Positions 50,038 through 60,944 of a stretch of DNA of 64,000 nt are shown here, piece after piece. The notes below the pieces were generated by a model. It saw only the letters and a list, made by a program, of their open reading frames with translations. It was not told the DNA's origin and made no database searches. The DNA is from Garcia nutans. Lineage: Eukaryota; Streptophyta; Magnoliopsida; Malpighiales; Euphorbiaceae. The stretch's first letter is position 1. Each line of letters opens with the position of its first letter. Where the stretch lies: contig CANTUV010000015.1 of NCBI GenBank assembly GCA_947685225.1, forward strand, positions 1,488,001 through 1,552,000, written 5' to 3'. The translations under genes were made by a program, and so were the position numbers.

Positions 50038-52279
50038 ATGGATTTCACCGGCTTTGAAGACTTCGAAATCCCACTCCCTCCCTGCAATCTTTTACTTGAG
50101 GAGGAGAAGCACAGTTCTCGGACCGGCTGCTATGAGGTGAGTACTCTCCCGTTTGTCCATCTAGTATGCATGCTTAGGAATTTTATTTATTTCCAGTAAG
50201 GAACTTAGAAATAAATTTTAGGAACCTTTCCTTTACATGTACTAGTAATGAATTAGGATTAGTACTAGGCTTCATTATGCTCTGCCATCAGTAATTATTT
50301 CTAGTAAAGAACTTAGAAATAATCGTTTAGGAATCCACACCCGGCTGGGGAAATAACTTAAATTTTTTCTGAATTTGCCCAACTTTTCTGAATTTTTTTT
50401 TAGGACTCTACGATCAAGATATCTATAGCTGAGCGTCCGATGGTTACTATTCCGGCTTACATCTTTGATACCGGGCACCCAGTGGGGGATCTTATCAGAC
50501 CTGCTTTCCTCCACCATTTGAGGGCTATAGATGTGGGCAGAGATATCCACCGGGATTTGATCTGTGCTTTAGCCGAGCGCTGGTGGCCTACTACTGACAC
50601 TTTCCATTTTTCTTGGGGGGAGATGACAATGACGCCTACTGACTTTTCCATCATTTCTGGGATTCCCTTTGGCGTTGAAATGGTGGAGTCCTATGATGAC
50701 TGGCGGCAGGACATTTCTTCAGCCGACATGATTACTTTGATCGGGGTTGACTATCCTCGATATCAGGCGCCTCGCTGCATTCAGCGGAGGTGGCTTGTGG
50801 AGCAAGCGCCAGGTATCTACACTGGTTACGAGACAGGCAACCTTACTGCTGACCAGGCGGCCATGTTTACCTTGCTTCTCCTGTTTGCTAGCTCTTTCTT
50901 ATCAAACAGGAAAGATGCAGTGAGTCTCAATGTGCTGAAGAGCCTACTTGACCTGACACGGCTTCATACGTACGATTGGGCTAGCATGATGCTGTGTAGG
51001 TTGTATGACGACATGTCAGACCTCTGCTATACCCGTATTGCTCCGTGTGGCTTGTATTACTTCTGGGAGGTAATGTAAAGAACATTTCCCCTATCTTTAT
51101 ATATGTTGACATACACCAACTCTGATACCTTCTCTTTCTCTCTTTTTTTTTTTCAGACTTGGGCTTACGAGTACTTTCCTGACATTGCCCCTTTTCTTCG
51201 TGAGATACCTGCCCCCGCAGATCCTCTTTCCCCCATTGCTTGGAGGTGGTATAGAGAGAGGGTAGAAGTACCAAAGAGGAAACTTCCCATCAGAGGGCTG
51301 AGATCGTTCTTCGACAGCTGCCCAATGGACTCAGTAAATGCTTTATCGTCATCTTTTTTTATTATATTAAAGAAAATGATTCACTAATATAACAAATTTT
51401 TTACAGGTTGCATCTAAAGTGATGTCTAGCTACTGGCAGAGTGGATAGCTCAAGATTACAGCTTTCAGCGATCAGAGTTTCTGACTCTACGACGATTCAT
51501 ACTTCCCCATCCAGAGTTTCGACGGTATTATCTCGCTGAGAGGGTGACTTTCCAAATTGCCAGTTTCTGTGCAGTTCCCGTGAATCCCCCTGATGATATG
51601 CTATCTTCAACACTTCTGCCTGTAACTGTGTCCCAGTATGAGGGCGACCCTTTCGAGTCGGCTTATGCCCCGGATGAGGATGATTATGACTTCTACTGTC
51701 TTCATCGACTGATGCCATGCATTGGGACACGATTTGACTATGTACCCCCTTATCGGTCTTCCCACTCTTCGACTCCCACTTCTAGCACTCCGAGAGACCA
51801 TCCCTCTCCCGACCGGCGAGCTGACAGACCCTCTTCCTCTAGGGCTGAGGCTTCCGCTTTCAGGGCTGGACCATCACACACTGGAGGAAGCAGCAGCCCA
51901 TCTCATTTGAGGACTCCCACATCCGTCCTTACAGCTACCGGCCAATTTGACCCTATTTTAGCCGACTTGAGGCTGCCTTATGCTGCTCGTTATCATGCAC
52001 CTGGTGGTTGGGTGACCCGACCAATTAGTGCAGAGGGTGCATTATATCGGAGCTTTGCTCATGTCACTCAGGTATATTCTCATAGAACTTTTCATGAAAA
52101 GGATTCATAAAATTCTCTTGAGATTGATTGTGATTTTGTCTCTTTTACAGGTACCAGAGGGCCTGATCACGGAAATGGCGGCACTGATTACTGCTTTCTC
52201 GGATGAACTGTCTGGTGCTTGGACTGAGGCTGCTTACGAGAGGCAGAGCAGGCCGCAAAGACGGAGAGGCCGGCACTGA
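50038..52279 (+). CDS. Antisense gene A of Tat element: plant mobile domain (PMD/MAIN-like) protein, 5 exons
   Basis: Exons: 50038-50136, 50404-51069, 51157-51333, 51407-52071, 52151-52279, all with GT-AG introns in phase 0; about 577 residues. Exon 2 holds a plant mobile domain-like region: FLHHLRAIDVG, ALAERWWPTTDTFHFSWGEM, TMTPTDFSIISGIPFG and a conserved-looking helical stretch. Exon 3 has WAYEYFPDIAPFLREIP. Exon 4 encodes FLTLRRFILPHPEFRRYYL and then a Ser/Pro-rich low-complexity segment. The C-terminus is basic (RPQRRRGRH). PMD proteins occur both as host genes (MAIN/MAIL, silencing and genome stability) and inside Tat/Mutator elements. The frame shifts by one base near 51440-51450 (a stop would follow VMSSYWQSG), so the gene is either slightly damaged or affected by a sequence error. 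It is transcribed opposite to Gag-Pol. Its role is unknown. Confidence 0.75.
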
Positions 52280-52600
52280 TTTTTTTTTATACTTGTCTTG
52301 AACTATGCTTGCTGTATTTGAACTATGCCCCTTCTGTACTTTGTACCTTTCATGTTTTTCAGCTGTTATCTGAACTTATCTGTAAACCTGCACTTATTTG
52401 TTAGTATTAACAACACATATGTATGCATGATGCTTTTTTTCTTTTTAGAAATCTCTTTTAAAAATAAATCCCTGACACAATCCCAAAAAATAGCACATAA
52501 CAGGGCCTAAACAGGGCCAAAACACGAGAATTTTATAAAACATCAAAAAAGAGGAATCAGGACGGTAGGCGGCGGCCGAGCCGCTGCCCGGGCCAGACCA

Positions 52601-52607
52601 GTATAAA
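52601..52607 (+). promoter_or_regulatory. TATA box candidate for antisense gene B
   Basis: TATAAAA lies about 85 bp upstream of the gene B ATG (52690), immediately after a GC-rich block (ggcggcggccgagccgctgc) that resembles the GC-rich hairpin cluster of the element's own LTR. Confidence 0.5.
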
Positions 52608-52689
52608 ACTCAAGGTTGTCTTACATATGTGGGCCAGAAAGCAATCCTCTTACTGCAAGATCTTATTATTATTTTTTTTTCAAATAACA

Positions 52690-54021
52690 ATGAATCCCCT
52701 TTTTAATCACGTGATGCATAATTGGACCAAAAGTCTCCACAATGTTGAAAGGATCAACATGGGGAGGTACGGGTTGAAAGCTGTCGCCACCCTCAGAGGT
52801 GTAGCTGTAGATTGGGATTTCTTGCACTCTTGCATCAGGTTTTGGGATCCCCAAGCCTATGTTTTCAGATTTGGGGCTCGGATGGAGGAAATGTGTCCTC
52901 TTTTTGAGGAGTTCTGCTCGATCATTGGGTGCGACCCAAATGCCCCTCTTGTGAGGCATGAGGTCCAAATCGGCTATGTGGGATCTTTTCAGAGACTTTT
53001 TAGCTTCACAAAACCCCAAGCCCAAGCTATGATTGTAGATGGGGATAAGGCGATGCTGCTTCCCCTAATTGATGAATTCTTGACCGCCAATTTTGAAGAC
53101 GATGTTCAATTGAGGCATTGAATGCGAGCCTTTGTCTTTTGTCTGTTAGCTGGGTTCCTCTTCAACCGTGACCCCGGCTTTGGAGATTTGAAACTTTGCC
53201 CAATGGTTAGGCAAATGGAAGAGCTCAACTGTATCGGGGCATGATCCTGGCTGAGACTATTCAGAGTCTTGACAGATGTGCACTTGGATTTGGAAGTTGG
53301 ACCGTCACCCCGGTCATCCTTCAGGTAATTTATACCTTTTGTTTATTTTTTTGCTTATTCCATCATCTCTCTTTTCCTTTGTAAAATAGAAAGGATCTAT
53401 TTTTTTCAGGTTTGGCTGAGAGATCATCTTCGAGTGGTTGCAGCCCCCCAGACTTTGACCTACAACCCTTCGCAGTACCGCACCAGGAAAATTCAGATTT
53501 CTTTTCCCTCTATGGCCGAATGGACTGTTTGGCTGTTTGAGCTTGGACCGGAAGAATTATTATGGTTCGTCCCTTGGTATAGGATTCCTCAATTCATGGA
53601 GGCAAATGCCATGCACAACCATTTCTACCTGCTTGGGTTCACTCACAGTACTTGGTACAGTGCTTCCCGCGTCCTCAGGCAGATGGGTATTGATCAGAGA
53701 GTTCCCCTTCCTGTCGGGCTTACCATTGCTTCTCCTATTACCCCCAGGGTTACTCAGGCTGTTCTACAGACTTGGGTCAGAGACCATCGGATGATCAGGC
53801 CTTGTGCAGAGCCTTCCCTCGTTCAGCCCACCCCAGAGTACAGGACCTGGTTTATAGCTGAGGTTTGGCCCGTTGAGAAACCGAGGAGGTGTGCATTGCT
53901 GCAGGAGTTGGAGGGAGAGGAGGTGGTTCCTCTTAGTGAGGAAAAGGTAGATATTGCGGAGAGTTCCGGGACTAAGGAAGACGCCGAAGACTCTGCCCCC
54001 TGTAGGAGGCGTAGGATTTAG
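52690..54021 (+). CDS. Antisense gene B of Tat element: DUF7745 / mobile-domain-like protein, 2 exons
   Basis: Exon 1 is 52690-53324 and exon 2 is 53410-54021, with a GT-AG intron; about 415 residues. The start MNPLFNHVMHNWTKS leads to FWDPQAYVFRFGARMEE and MCPLFEEFCSIIGCDPNAP, the pattern of DUF7745 proteins found in plant retroelements and related to the plant mobile domain. The exon border reads DRCALGFGSWTVTPVILQ then VWLRDHL. Exon 2 continues with YRTRKIQISFPSMAEWTVW, WYRIPQFMEANAMHNHFY and an acidic tail ending CRRRRI, a possible nuclear signal. Damage: a TGA after VQLRH at 53119 and a one-base shift near 53230-53240. Both flanking halves align well with the family pattern, so decay is slight. 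No function is known; it lies head-to-tail behind gene A and tail-to-tail with Gag-Pol. Confidence 0.7.
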
Positions 54022-54231
54022 ATCCCAGGGTGACTCCATTGTCTTTTCTGTTTTTGGGTTGTTTTTACCTTTTTGGTTTTTTGGGGAATATGACTTGACC
54101 TTTTTGTATTTTATAGGCTGAATGACTCTTTTTGTAACAGATGATTCTCTTTTTGTAATGAATGATTCTTAATGAATGACTCTTTTGTTTGCTTTCCAAG
54201 CATTATCTACTTTATTTATTTGCTCTTATTT

Positions 54232-54369
54232 TTGCCTAAGCCGTCCTTTTAGATTTTCAACTTAGCAAGCTCTTACCCATTCTTGCCTAAGCCGCCCTTT
54301 GCGGGTTTTCAGCTTAGCGGGCCCCACTATTGCCTAAGCCGCCCTTTGTGGGTTTTTGGCTTAGCGGGA
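54232..54369. terminator. Triple hairpin repeat between the convergent ends of gene B and Gag-Pol
   Basis: Three units of about 50 bp start 'ttgcctaagccg' (54232, 54283, 54330) and end 'gcttag(c)', so each can fold as a CTAAGC/GCTTAG stem with GC-rich inner pairs (gccgccc...gcggg). A T/TTG-rich run follows (54370-54435). The position between two converging genes suggests a role in RNA 3' end formation, but that is inference. Confidence 0.4.
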
Positions 54370-54557
54370 TTTTTTTGTTTTGTTTTTGTTTTTTTTGTTT
54401 TTTGTTGTTTTGTTGTTGTTGTTTTTTTTTTTTGGCAAAAGAAAGATGAATGAATGATTTTTATTAAAATTTAGACCGTGCTCAAGGAGAGCTGCCTACA
54501 TATCTCGAATTAGTTTGCGAGAATCAGGTCTAATGTAGTTCATTTTGGAATGCATGA

Positions 54558-57500
54558 TCATACATAATATTTCTTCAGTTGATCCAGATTGCATGAGTTT
54601 GTGAACTCCAGATCATCCAAATCAGACAAGATGACGGCTCCACCGGAAAGTATTTTCTTCAAAATGTAGGGTCCCGCCCAATGAGGACAAAACTTCCCAC
54701 GAGGATCTGTAACAGGTGTTCTGATCTCCTTCAAAACCAAACAACCTTCTTCCAACTTTCGATCTTTGACCTTTTTGTTGAAATGTCTGGCCATTCGCCT
54801 CTGATACCCTTGAATCTGATGTAGAGCTTGAAGTCTTTTTTCATCCAAACTCAACAACTGATGATGATAATTGCTGATCCATTCAGCTTCATTTATCTGA
54901 CTTTCTTGAATTATCCTCGCCGATTGAACTTCCAGTTCAATGGGGAGTACTGCTTCCATTCCGTATACCAGTGAATACGGGGTTGCCCCAATAGGAGTTC
55001 TAACTAATGTTCTATATCCCCATAAGGCCAATGGCAACTTCTCATGCCAACGCCTATGTTCCTTGATCATCTTTTGTATGATCACCTTTATAGACTTGTT
55101 CGCTGCTTCTACAGCTCCATTTGTTTGAGGTCTATAAGGAGAGGACTTATGATGCTGGATTTTCTTATCCTTCAAGAGTTTGGCAAATTCTGCTTGGAAA
55201 TGAGTTCCATTATCAGTGATAATTTCAAACGGCGTTCCGTACCGACAAAGGATGTTGGTTCGGACAAACTGTGCTGCCTTTTTGGCGTTTAATTCTGCAT
55301 AGGAAGCCGCTTCAACCCACTTTGTGAAGTAATCCACTGCTACCAAGATAAACTGATGTCCATTTGATGCTTTTGGATGTATTTTGCCAATTATATCTAT
55401 TCCCCAAGTAGACAAGGGCCATGGAGAAGTGATCGGGTTCAGGGCAACGGGAGATTGCTTCTGCAGCTTAGCAAATATTTGGCATTGATGACATCCTTGC
55501 ACAAATGCCACGCAGTCTGCATTTATGGTGGACCAATAATATCCTAGATTGGCAATTTTTCGAGCCAAGGCGATCCCATACATGTGTGGTCCTGATTCGC
55601 CACCATGTACCATTTCCATTATCTGCTTAGCCTCTGCTTCATTTACACACCTTAGGTGCATTCCATTCCAACTTCTTTTGTAGAGGATATCTCCATTAAG
55701 AATGTAACATGTGGCAAGCTGCCTTATTGCCCTCTGATCAACCTTTGATGATCCCTCCGGATAATTTCCATCCTTGAGATAGGTCTTGATATCCCAAAAC
55801 CATGGTTTACCATCGGCCAAGTGCATTACATGGGCGGGTTGCTTTTGAAGCTGAACTTTCAATGGACGAATGACTTTCCCCTCCCTGATATTGATCATGG
55901 AAGCTAAAGTAGCCAAGGCATCAGCAAACTGATTCTTTGCTCTTGGGAGATATTCGAAGGACAGATCATTGAACTGTTGTGCCAAATGATCAAGGCGTTG
56001 TAGGTAAGGAACCAAACGCTCTTCTCTTATCTTCCATTTCCTTAAAGCTTGTGATACTATTAAAATAGAATCACCATAGACCTTTAGGTCCTTAATCCCC
56101 AATTTCAGGGCGGCTTCAAGCCCATTAATGCAAGCTTCATATTCTGCTTCGTTGTTTGTGCAGCTAAAATCAAGTTTAACTGCGAATGGAATGTATTCTC
56201 CACAAGGAGTTTTGAACACAATTCCAATTCCGTTTCCATGATAATTGGATGCTCCATCAAAATACATCTCCCAAACACTTCTTTCCACATTCAAGAGGTC
56301 TTCGTCGGGGAAACCCATTTCTCGCATCTCGTCTTTTATAGGTAATTCTGCTAATTGGTCAGCTATTGCCCCGCCTTTCACAGCTTTCCTTTGAACAAAT
56401 TTCAAGTCAAAGGCTGCCAATGTTGACACCCACTTAGCCATTTTGCTGTCCAAAACAGGCCTCTCCATAAGGAATTTCAAGGGACTCTGTTCTGCAATGA
56501 CATAAGTAGTGTAAGAAGACAAGTAGTGTTGTAACTTCGTGCAAGCCCAATACAATGCTAAACACAACTTCTCAATCCTGTTATACTTTAACTCATAGTC
56601 CAGCATCCTTTTGCTGAGGTAGTAAATTGCATTTTCCACCTTTGTATCTTTAGCATCTTGAGCTAGCATTACCCCCATGGCTTCATCTGTTACCGACAAA
56701 TACAAGAGCAGAGGTTTTCCCATTCTGGGAGGTTGTAGAATTGGCGGACTTAACAAGTATTCTTTGATCTTGTCAAAGGCCTTTTGGCAGTCTTCATTCC
56801 ATTCTTGTGAAGCATCTTTCCTTAGTAGCTTAAATATTGGACCACAAGTCTCTGCCAATTGCGATATGAATCGACTGATATACTGTAATCTACCTAGCAA
56901 GCCTAGAATCTCTTTTTCTGTTCTTGGCGGAGGCATTTTCAGAATAGACTTCGACTTTGCTGGATCAACTTCTATTCCCTTCTTGCTGACCAAATATCCC
57001 AAAAATAAGCCTGATGTTGCACCAAAGAGGCACTTTGCAGGATTAAGCTTCAAATTGTACTTGCGAAGTCTAAGGAAGAACTTCTCAAGTGCTTCAACGT
57101 GTTCTTCTGGAGATTTTGACTTAACAATCATATCATCAACATACACCTCTACTTCTTTGTGAATCATGTCATGAAAGACTGTTGTCGCCATACTTTGGTA
57201 GGTAGCCCCTGCATTTATCAACCCAAAAGGCATAACCCTGTAGCAGAAAGTGCCCCATTCTGTGATGAAAGCTGTCTTTTCTTTGTATGGTGGGTGAACT
57301 AGGATCTGATTGTACCCAACCGCGAGGTCAGTCATGGAAACCATCACATGCCCAGCCATCCTGTCTATCAGCAAATCGATGTGTGGTAGTGGAAAATCGT
57401 CCTTGGGACAGGCCTTATTCAAATCTCTGTAGTCAACACACATCCTGACCTTTCCATCTTTCTTCGGGACTGGCACAATGTTTGCTAACCAGGAAGGATA

Positions 57501-60500
57501 GGCAATTGGTTCTATGAACCTATTATCCAGTTGCTTGGCAACCTCCTCTTTAATTTTCAAAGACCATTCAGGCTTCAATCTTCTCAATTTCTGCTTAACC
57601 GACTTTGCACCAGGGTATAGCGGAATCTTATGAACTGCTATTTCTGGGTCTATTCCCGTGACATCACTTGCCTTCCACATGAAGCAGTCGACATATCTTC
57701 TGATGCAATCAACAACCTGTTCCTTATTCGCACAATCATATGCAATGTATGTATGTTCATTTTCTTTGCCAATTATTATCTTTTCATTTATTTCATTTAT
57801 TTCATTTTTGCTAGATAATACTTGAAAAGCAAAAGACACAGGGTAACCGAGAATTTGAAGAGTTTCATTGATAATGGTGGAGTCATTCTCCAAGATTACA
57901 TTAGATTTGACATTGGGGTTTTCTAAATCTAAAACTACAGAAGACTCAGAATTAGACTCTGACTTGGTGTTTGACTCAGAATTTGACTCGGTACAAGACT
58001 CGGGTTCAAGGTGTGACACTGGACTAGTTTTGTCTACAGCAGCTTGTCCCTCCTCGGCATACCAGTTCATCAGTGGTCCATCTGTTGTCTTGATCAGCTT
58101 TGTGAAGTCCCTTTTGCCTTCGACATTGGTTATCATAGCAACCTCATCAAAGAGACCAGACCGCATGAAATCTTCCATTTGGGGGTCAGTTTCAGGTTCT
58201 GGCTCTTCTTCTTTTATGGCCACAACGTCAGCAAACATTTCAAAACCCGGTAGCTTCTTTCCGGTCATAGGAGAATAGAATGGTTCCTGAAAACCACGGT
58301 GATGAACTGCCTTTCCAGGTTTGCAAAAGTGACCATTCAGAGTTCTAAAGTAAGGGCGCATTTTGAGGCTTCTTGCCCCCCAATTTCCCTTTTTCTTCCT
58401 TCCACGCTGAAACTCTTCTATTTCATCGTCTGTAGGTTTGTACCCCAAGCCAAAAGTTCCCTTATTCTCAGGCTCTTCCCATGGCCGTACTACGGGTGTT
58501 TTTCTCCCAGACTTCATCATTTCCATTCCGGGCAATAGACCTACCCTCAACATCATTCCCACTAGGCAATTGATTTGAACCTCCCCAAAGTCATATGAGA
58601 CAAATGGCCCTTTTGGTTTTTCACCTTCAATGCATTGAACTGTGTCGTAATGAAACCCAGTCAAGGTCATGGCGGTTTCACCAGGAACAACCTCAAGGAG
58701 AGACTGATCCATGGTTTTCCTGTTGATTTCGCAGGTGTCCCCTTTGATAGTGATGATTTTTCCTTCAAAAGGGAATTTAAGTTTTTGGTGTAGTGAAGAA
58801 GGTACAGCATTAATATGATGAATCCACGGCCTTCCAAGGAGGAGATTAAAGCTCGCGGGTACATCAATGACCTGGAATGGTACTCCCATTTTCACCGGCC
58901 CAATAGCAATTTCTAGAGTGGCAACACCCAAAATTTCTCTTCGAGTGTTATCATATGCTCTCACAGTCTGATCAGAAGGTGTAAGATCCGTAGCCTCCAA
59001 CCCCAGACAGCTTGCTACTTTCAAGGGACACACATTTAAGGCTGACCCATTATCAATGAGAACCATGGGCACAGTCTTTCCCCCAGTCTGTATGGTGATG
59101 TATAGAGCATCATTGTATTTCTTACCGTCTTCTGGTAAATCCACATCAGAAAATCTGATACTCAATGCCTTGGTTGATTGGGTCAAAGTGGCCACCAAAG
59201 CTTCTGGGCTTGTGTCCACTGGTGTATCAAGTTGACTCAAAGCTTCGCTGAGAGCCTGGCGGTGTGGGAATGAGGAAGCAAGGAGCTCCCAAATTGACAC
59301 CTTAGCTTGAGTTTGCTTAAGCTGAGTGAGGACAGGGTCTTCTTTTGGCTCTGGTGTTTTTTTATGGGGGTGATTTGAGGTTGTAGGGGTTTTTCCCAAG
59401 TCAAGTGGCTGATATTGTCTTCCACTTCTTGTCAGAGCACTGACCTCTTCAGCAAGGTCGTTCAAATCTAACACACACACTTCATTCATTCCTGAGAGAA
59501 GTTCGAAAGGATCAAACAGCTCTTCTTCCACAGTAATGGCATGGATGGAGTGATTGGGCAAAGGATTAGTGTTAATGTTTGGTTGCCTCCTGAGAGGAAT
59601 GATGTCACCACTATCCACCAGATCCTGGATGCGGTTTTTCAGTGTCCAGCAAGCATCTGTTTTATGCCCATTCCCTTGATGGTATTCACAATATTCATTG
59701 ACTTTATAACTGGAAGGTAATGGGTTTGGAGGAGGTCTTGGGTCCAAAGGCTTCAAATATTTCCCTTCCACAGCCATTTTAAATACCAAATGAAGGGGCA
59801 CTCCAAGGTCAGTATATTGCCTTCTCGGCTGATTTCTCGGCCCAAGATTGCCCACACGTAAAGGATTCGCAGGGGCAATATTGGCCACTTGATTGACCTT
59901 GCTCGAGGAAGGAGTTTGGCTTTGTTTCTTATATTTCGAAGCAGCCCCCTCATCCACTATTTTACCCAACTGTATCAAATCTTCTACCTTGGTTGCAGTC
60001 GCAATGAGCGATTTGAAAGTAGGTAGATATTGGGTTTGCAGTTGAGCCTGATATGTAGGTCTTAAATTCCTGATTATGATATCAATTTGCTCTTGTTCTG
60101 AAGGGCGATTGATCATCTGGGCGGCTTTTGCCCTCCACCTCGTAAGGAACGAGGAGAAAGGTTCATTGTTGTTCTGCTTGGTAGTCTCAAGTTCCCTTCT
60201 GGTGACATCCAGCTCAATATTATAGTGGTACTGAGAGTTAAATGCATTGCAGATGTCTTCCCATGTCTTAATCTTAGAACGGTCTAGACTCACAAACCAT
60301 TTAAGGGCAGCCCCAGTCAGGGATTGTTGGAAGAGTTGAGCAAAGAGCTCATCATTTAAACCCCAAGGACTTAAGGCTCCCAGATACATTTTTAGGTGAG
60401 TTTTAGGGCAAGTGGTCCCATCAAATCTGTCCATTCCAGGCATCTTGAATTTTGGAGGCAATCTAGCTTGGGGAAACAAGGATAAGGAATCCATGTCTAC

Positions 60501-60944
60501 CACCTCTTTGTGAGTTTTCATGGCAGTGATTGACCTCTCAAGCAATTCAAGTTTCCTTTTCAGTTCATCTGTTTCATTCTTGGAGGGTGGATCCTCCAAA
60601 TTGATGACAGGGGTATTAATTTGAGCAGTCACGGGGGTACTGGTTTGCCCCACAATGGGTTCCTTCCCCAAATTTCCAGGAATAGGGACTGTCTTTGGTG
60701 CTCCTTCTAATTCAGCCAGGATGGCTACCCTTTGGGCGGCTAAAGCTTCATCCATTTTTTCTTGCATTCTAGCTTCAATTTCCTTAATCTGACCATCCAG
60801 CAAAGCCTTAATCTGTTCAATTGTGGCCATTTCAGTAATTGGAGCAGTTGGTGAAGTTGGGGTTGTAGAATTTGTAGGGGATAGCACAGTTGGTATTGGT
60901 CTGTCTGGTGTAGGTGAAGGCACACGGACAGTGGGTACCTGCAA
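54558..60944 (-). CDS. Tat-lineage Gag-Pol polyprotein (Gag-PR-RT-RH-aRH-IN), intact 2128 codons
   Basis: A single uninterrupted frame from MQVPTVRVPSP to DQLKKYYV. Gag capsid core is at residues about 170-300 (FDGTTCPKTHLKMYLGAL, WFVSLDRSKIKTWEDI), with a CHHC knuckle CEYHQGNGHKTDAC near 415. Protease is near 627 with DNGSALNV instead of DSG/DTG, a variant known in Tat elements. RT has VCVDYRDLNKACPKDDFP-like sequence near 1170 and YVDDM near 1267. RNase H starts near 1400. A second, archaeal-type RNase H is near 1558 (MYFDGASNYHGNGIGIV), the Tat hallmark. Integrase has HGGESGPHMYG and CHQCQIF zinc ligands near 1780-1810 and catalytic Asp, Asp, Glu in WGIDIIGKI, ITDNGTHFQ and NGAVEAANKS (about 1848, 1907, 1945). 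All catalytic motifs are present, so the element may be capable of autonomous movement. Gag and Pol lie in one frame without a visible shift site. Confidence 0.95.
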   Translation of the reverse strand: MQVPTVRVPSPTPDRPIPTVLSPTNSTTPTSPTAPITEMATIEQIKALLDGQIKEIEARMQEKMDEALAAQRVAILAELEGAPKTVPIPGNLGKEPIVGQTSTPVTAQINTPVINLEDPPSKNETDELKRKLELLERSITAMKTHKEVVDMDSLSLFPQARLPPKFKMPGMDRFDGTTCPKTHLKMYLGALSPWGLNDELFAQLFQQSLTGAALKWFVSLDRSKIKTWEDICNAFNSQYHYNIELDVTRRELETTKQNNNEPFSSFLTRWRAKAAQMINRPSEQEQIDIIIRNLRPTYQAQLQTQYLPTFKSLIATATKVEDLIQLGKIVDEGAASKYKKQSQTPSSSKVNQVANIAPANPLRVGNLGPRNQPRRQYTDLGVPLHLVFKMAVEGKYLKPLDPRPPPNPLPSSYKVNEYCEYHQGNGHKTDACWTLKNRIQDLVDSGDIIPLRRQPNINTNPLPNHSIHAITVEEELFDPFELLSGMNEVCVLDLNDLAEEVSALTRSGRQYQPLDLGKTPTTSNHPHKKTPEPKEDPVLTQLKQTQAKVSIWELLASSFPHRQALSEALSQLDTPVDTSPEALVATLTQSTKALSIRFSDVDLPEDGKKYNDALYITIQTGGKTVPMVLIDNGSALNVCPLKVASCLGLEATDLTPSDQTVRAYDNTRREILGVATLEIAIGPVKMGVPFQVIDVPASFNLLLGRPWIHHINAVPSSLHQKLKFPFEGKIITIKGDTCEINRKTMDQSLLEVVPGETAMTLTGFHYDTVQCIEGEKPKGPFVSYDFGEVQINCLVGMMLRVGLLPGMEMMKSGRKTPVVRPWEEPENKGTFGLGYKPTDDEIEEFQRGRKKKGNWGARSLKMRPYFRTLNGHFCKPGKAVHHRGFQEPFYSPMTGKKLPGFEMFADVVAIKEEEPEPETDPQMEDFMRSGLFDEVAMITNVEGKRDFTKLIKTTDGPLMNWYAEEGQAAVDKTSPVSHLEPESCTESNSESNTKSESNSESSVVLDLENPNVKSNVILENDSTIINETLQILGYPVSFAFQVLSSKNEINEINEKIIIGKENEHTYIAYDCANKEQVVDCIRRYVDCFMWKASDVTGIDPEIAVHKIPLYPGAKSVKQKLRRLKPEWSLKIKEEVAKQLDNRFIEPIAYPSWLANIVPVPKKDGKVRMCVDYRDLNKACPKDDFPLPHIDLLIDRMAGHVMVSMTDLAVGYNQILVHPPYKEKTAFITEWGTFCYRVMPFGLINAGATYQSMATTVFHDMIHKEVEVYVDDMIVKSKSPEEHVEALEKFFLRLRKYNLKLNPAKCLFGATSGLFLGYLVSKKGIEVDPAKSKSILKMPPPRTEKEILGLLGRLQYISRFISQLAETCGPIFKLLRKDASQEWNEDCQKAFDKIKEYLLSPPILQPPRMGKPLLLYLSVTDEAMGVMLAQDAKDTKVENAIYYLSKRMLDYELKYNRIEKLCLALYWACTKLQHYLSSYTTYVIAEQSPLKFLMERPVLDSKMAKWVSTLAAFDLKFVQRKAVKGGAIADQLAELPIKDEMREMGFPDEDLLNVERSVWEMYFDGASNYHGNGIGIVFKTPCGEYIPFAVKLDFSCTNNEAEYEACINGLEAALKLGIKDLKVYGDSILIVSQALRKWKIREERLVPYLQRLDHLAQQFNDLSFEYLPRAKNQFADALATLASMINIREGKVIRPLKVQLQKQPAHVMHLADGKPWFWDIKTYLKDGNYPEGSSKVDQRAIRQLATCYILNGDILYKRSWNGMHLRCVNEAEAKQIMEMVHGGESGPHMYGIALARKIANLGYYWSTINADCVAFVQGCHQCQIFAKLQKQSPVALNPITSPWPLSTWGIDIIGKIHPKASNGHQFILVAVDYFTKWVEAASYAELNAKKAAQFVRTNILCRYGTPFEIITDNGTHFQAEFAKLLKDKKIQHHKSSPYRPQTNGAVEAANKSIKVIIQKMIKEHRRWHEKLPLALWGYRTLVRTPIGATPYSLVYGMEAVLPIELEVQSARIIQESQINEAEWISNYHHQLLSLDEKRLQALHQIQGYQRRMARHFNKKVKDRKLEEGCLVLKEIRTPVTDPRGKFCPHWAGPYILKKILSGGAVILSDLDDLEFTNSCNLDQLKKYYV

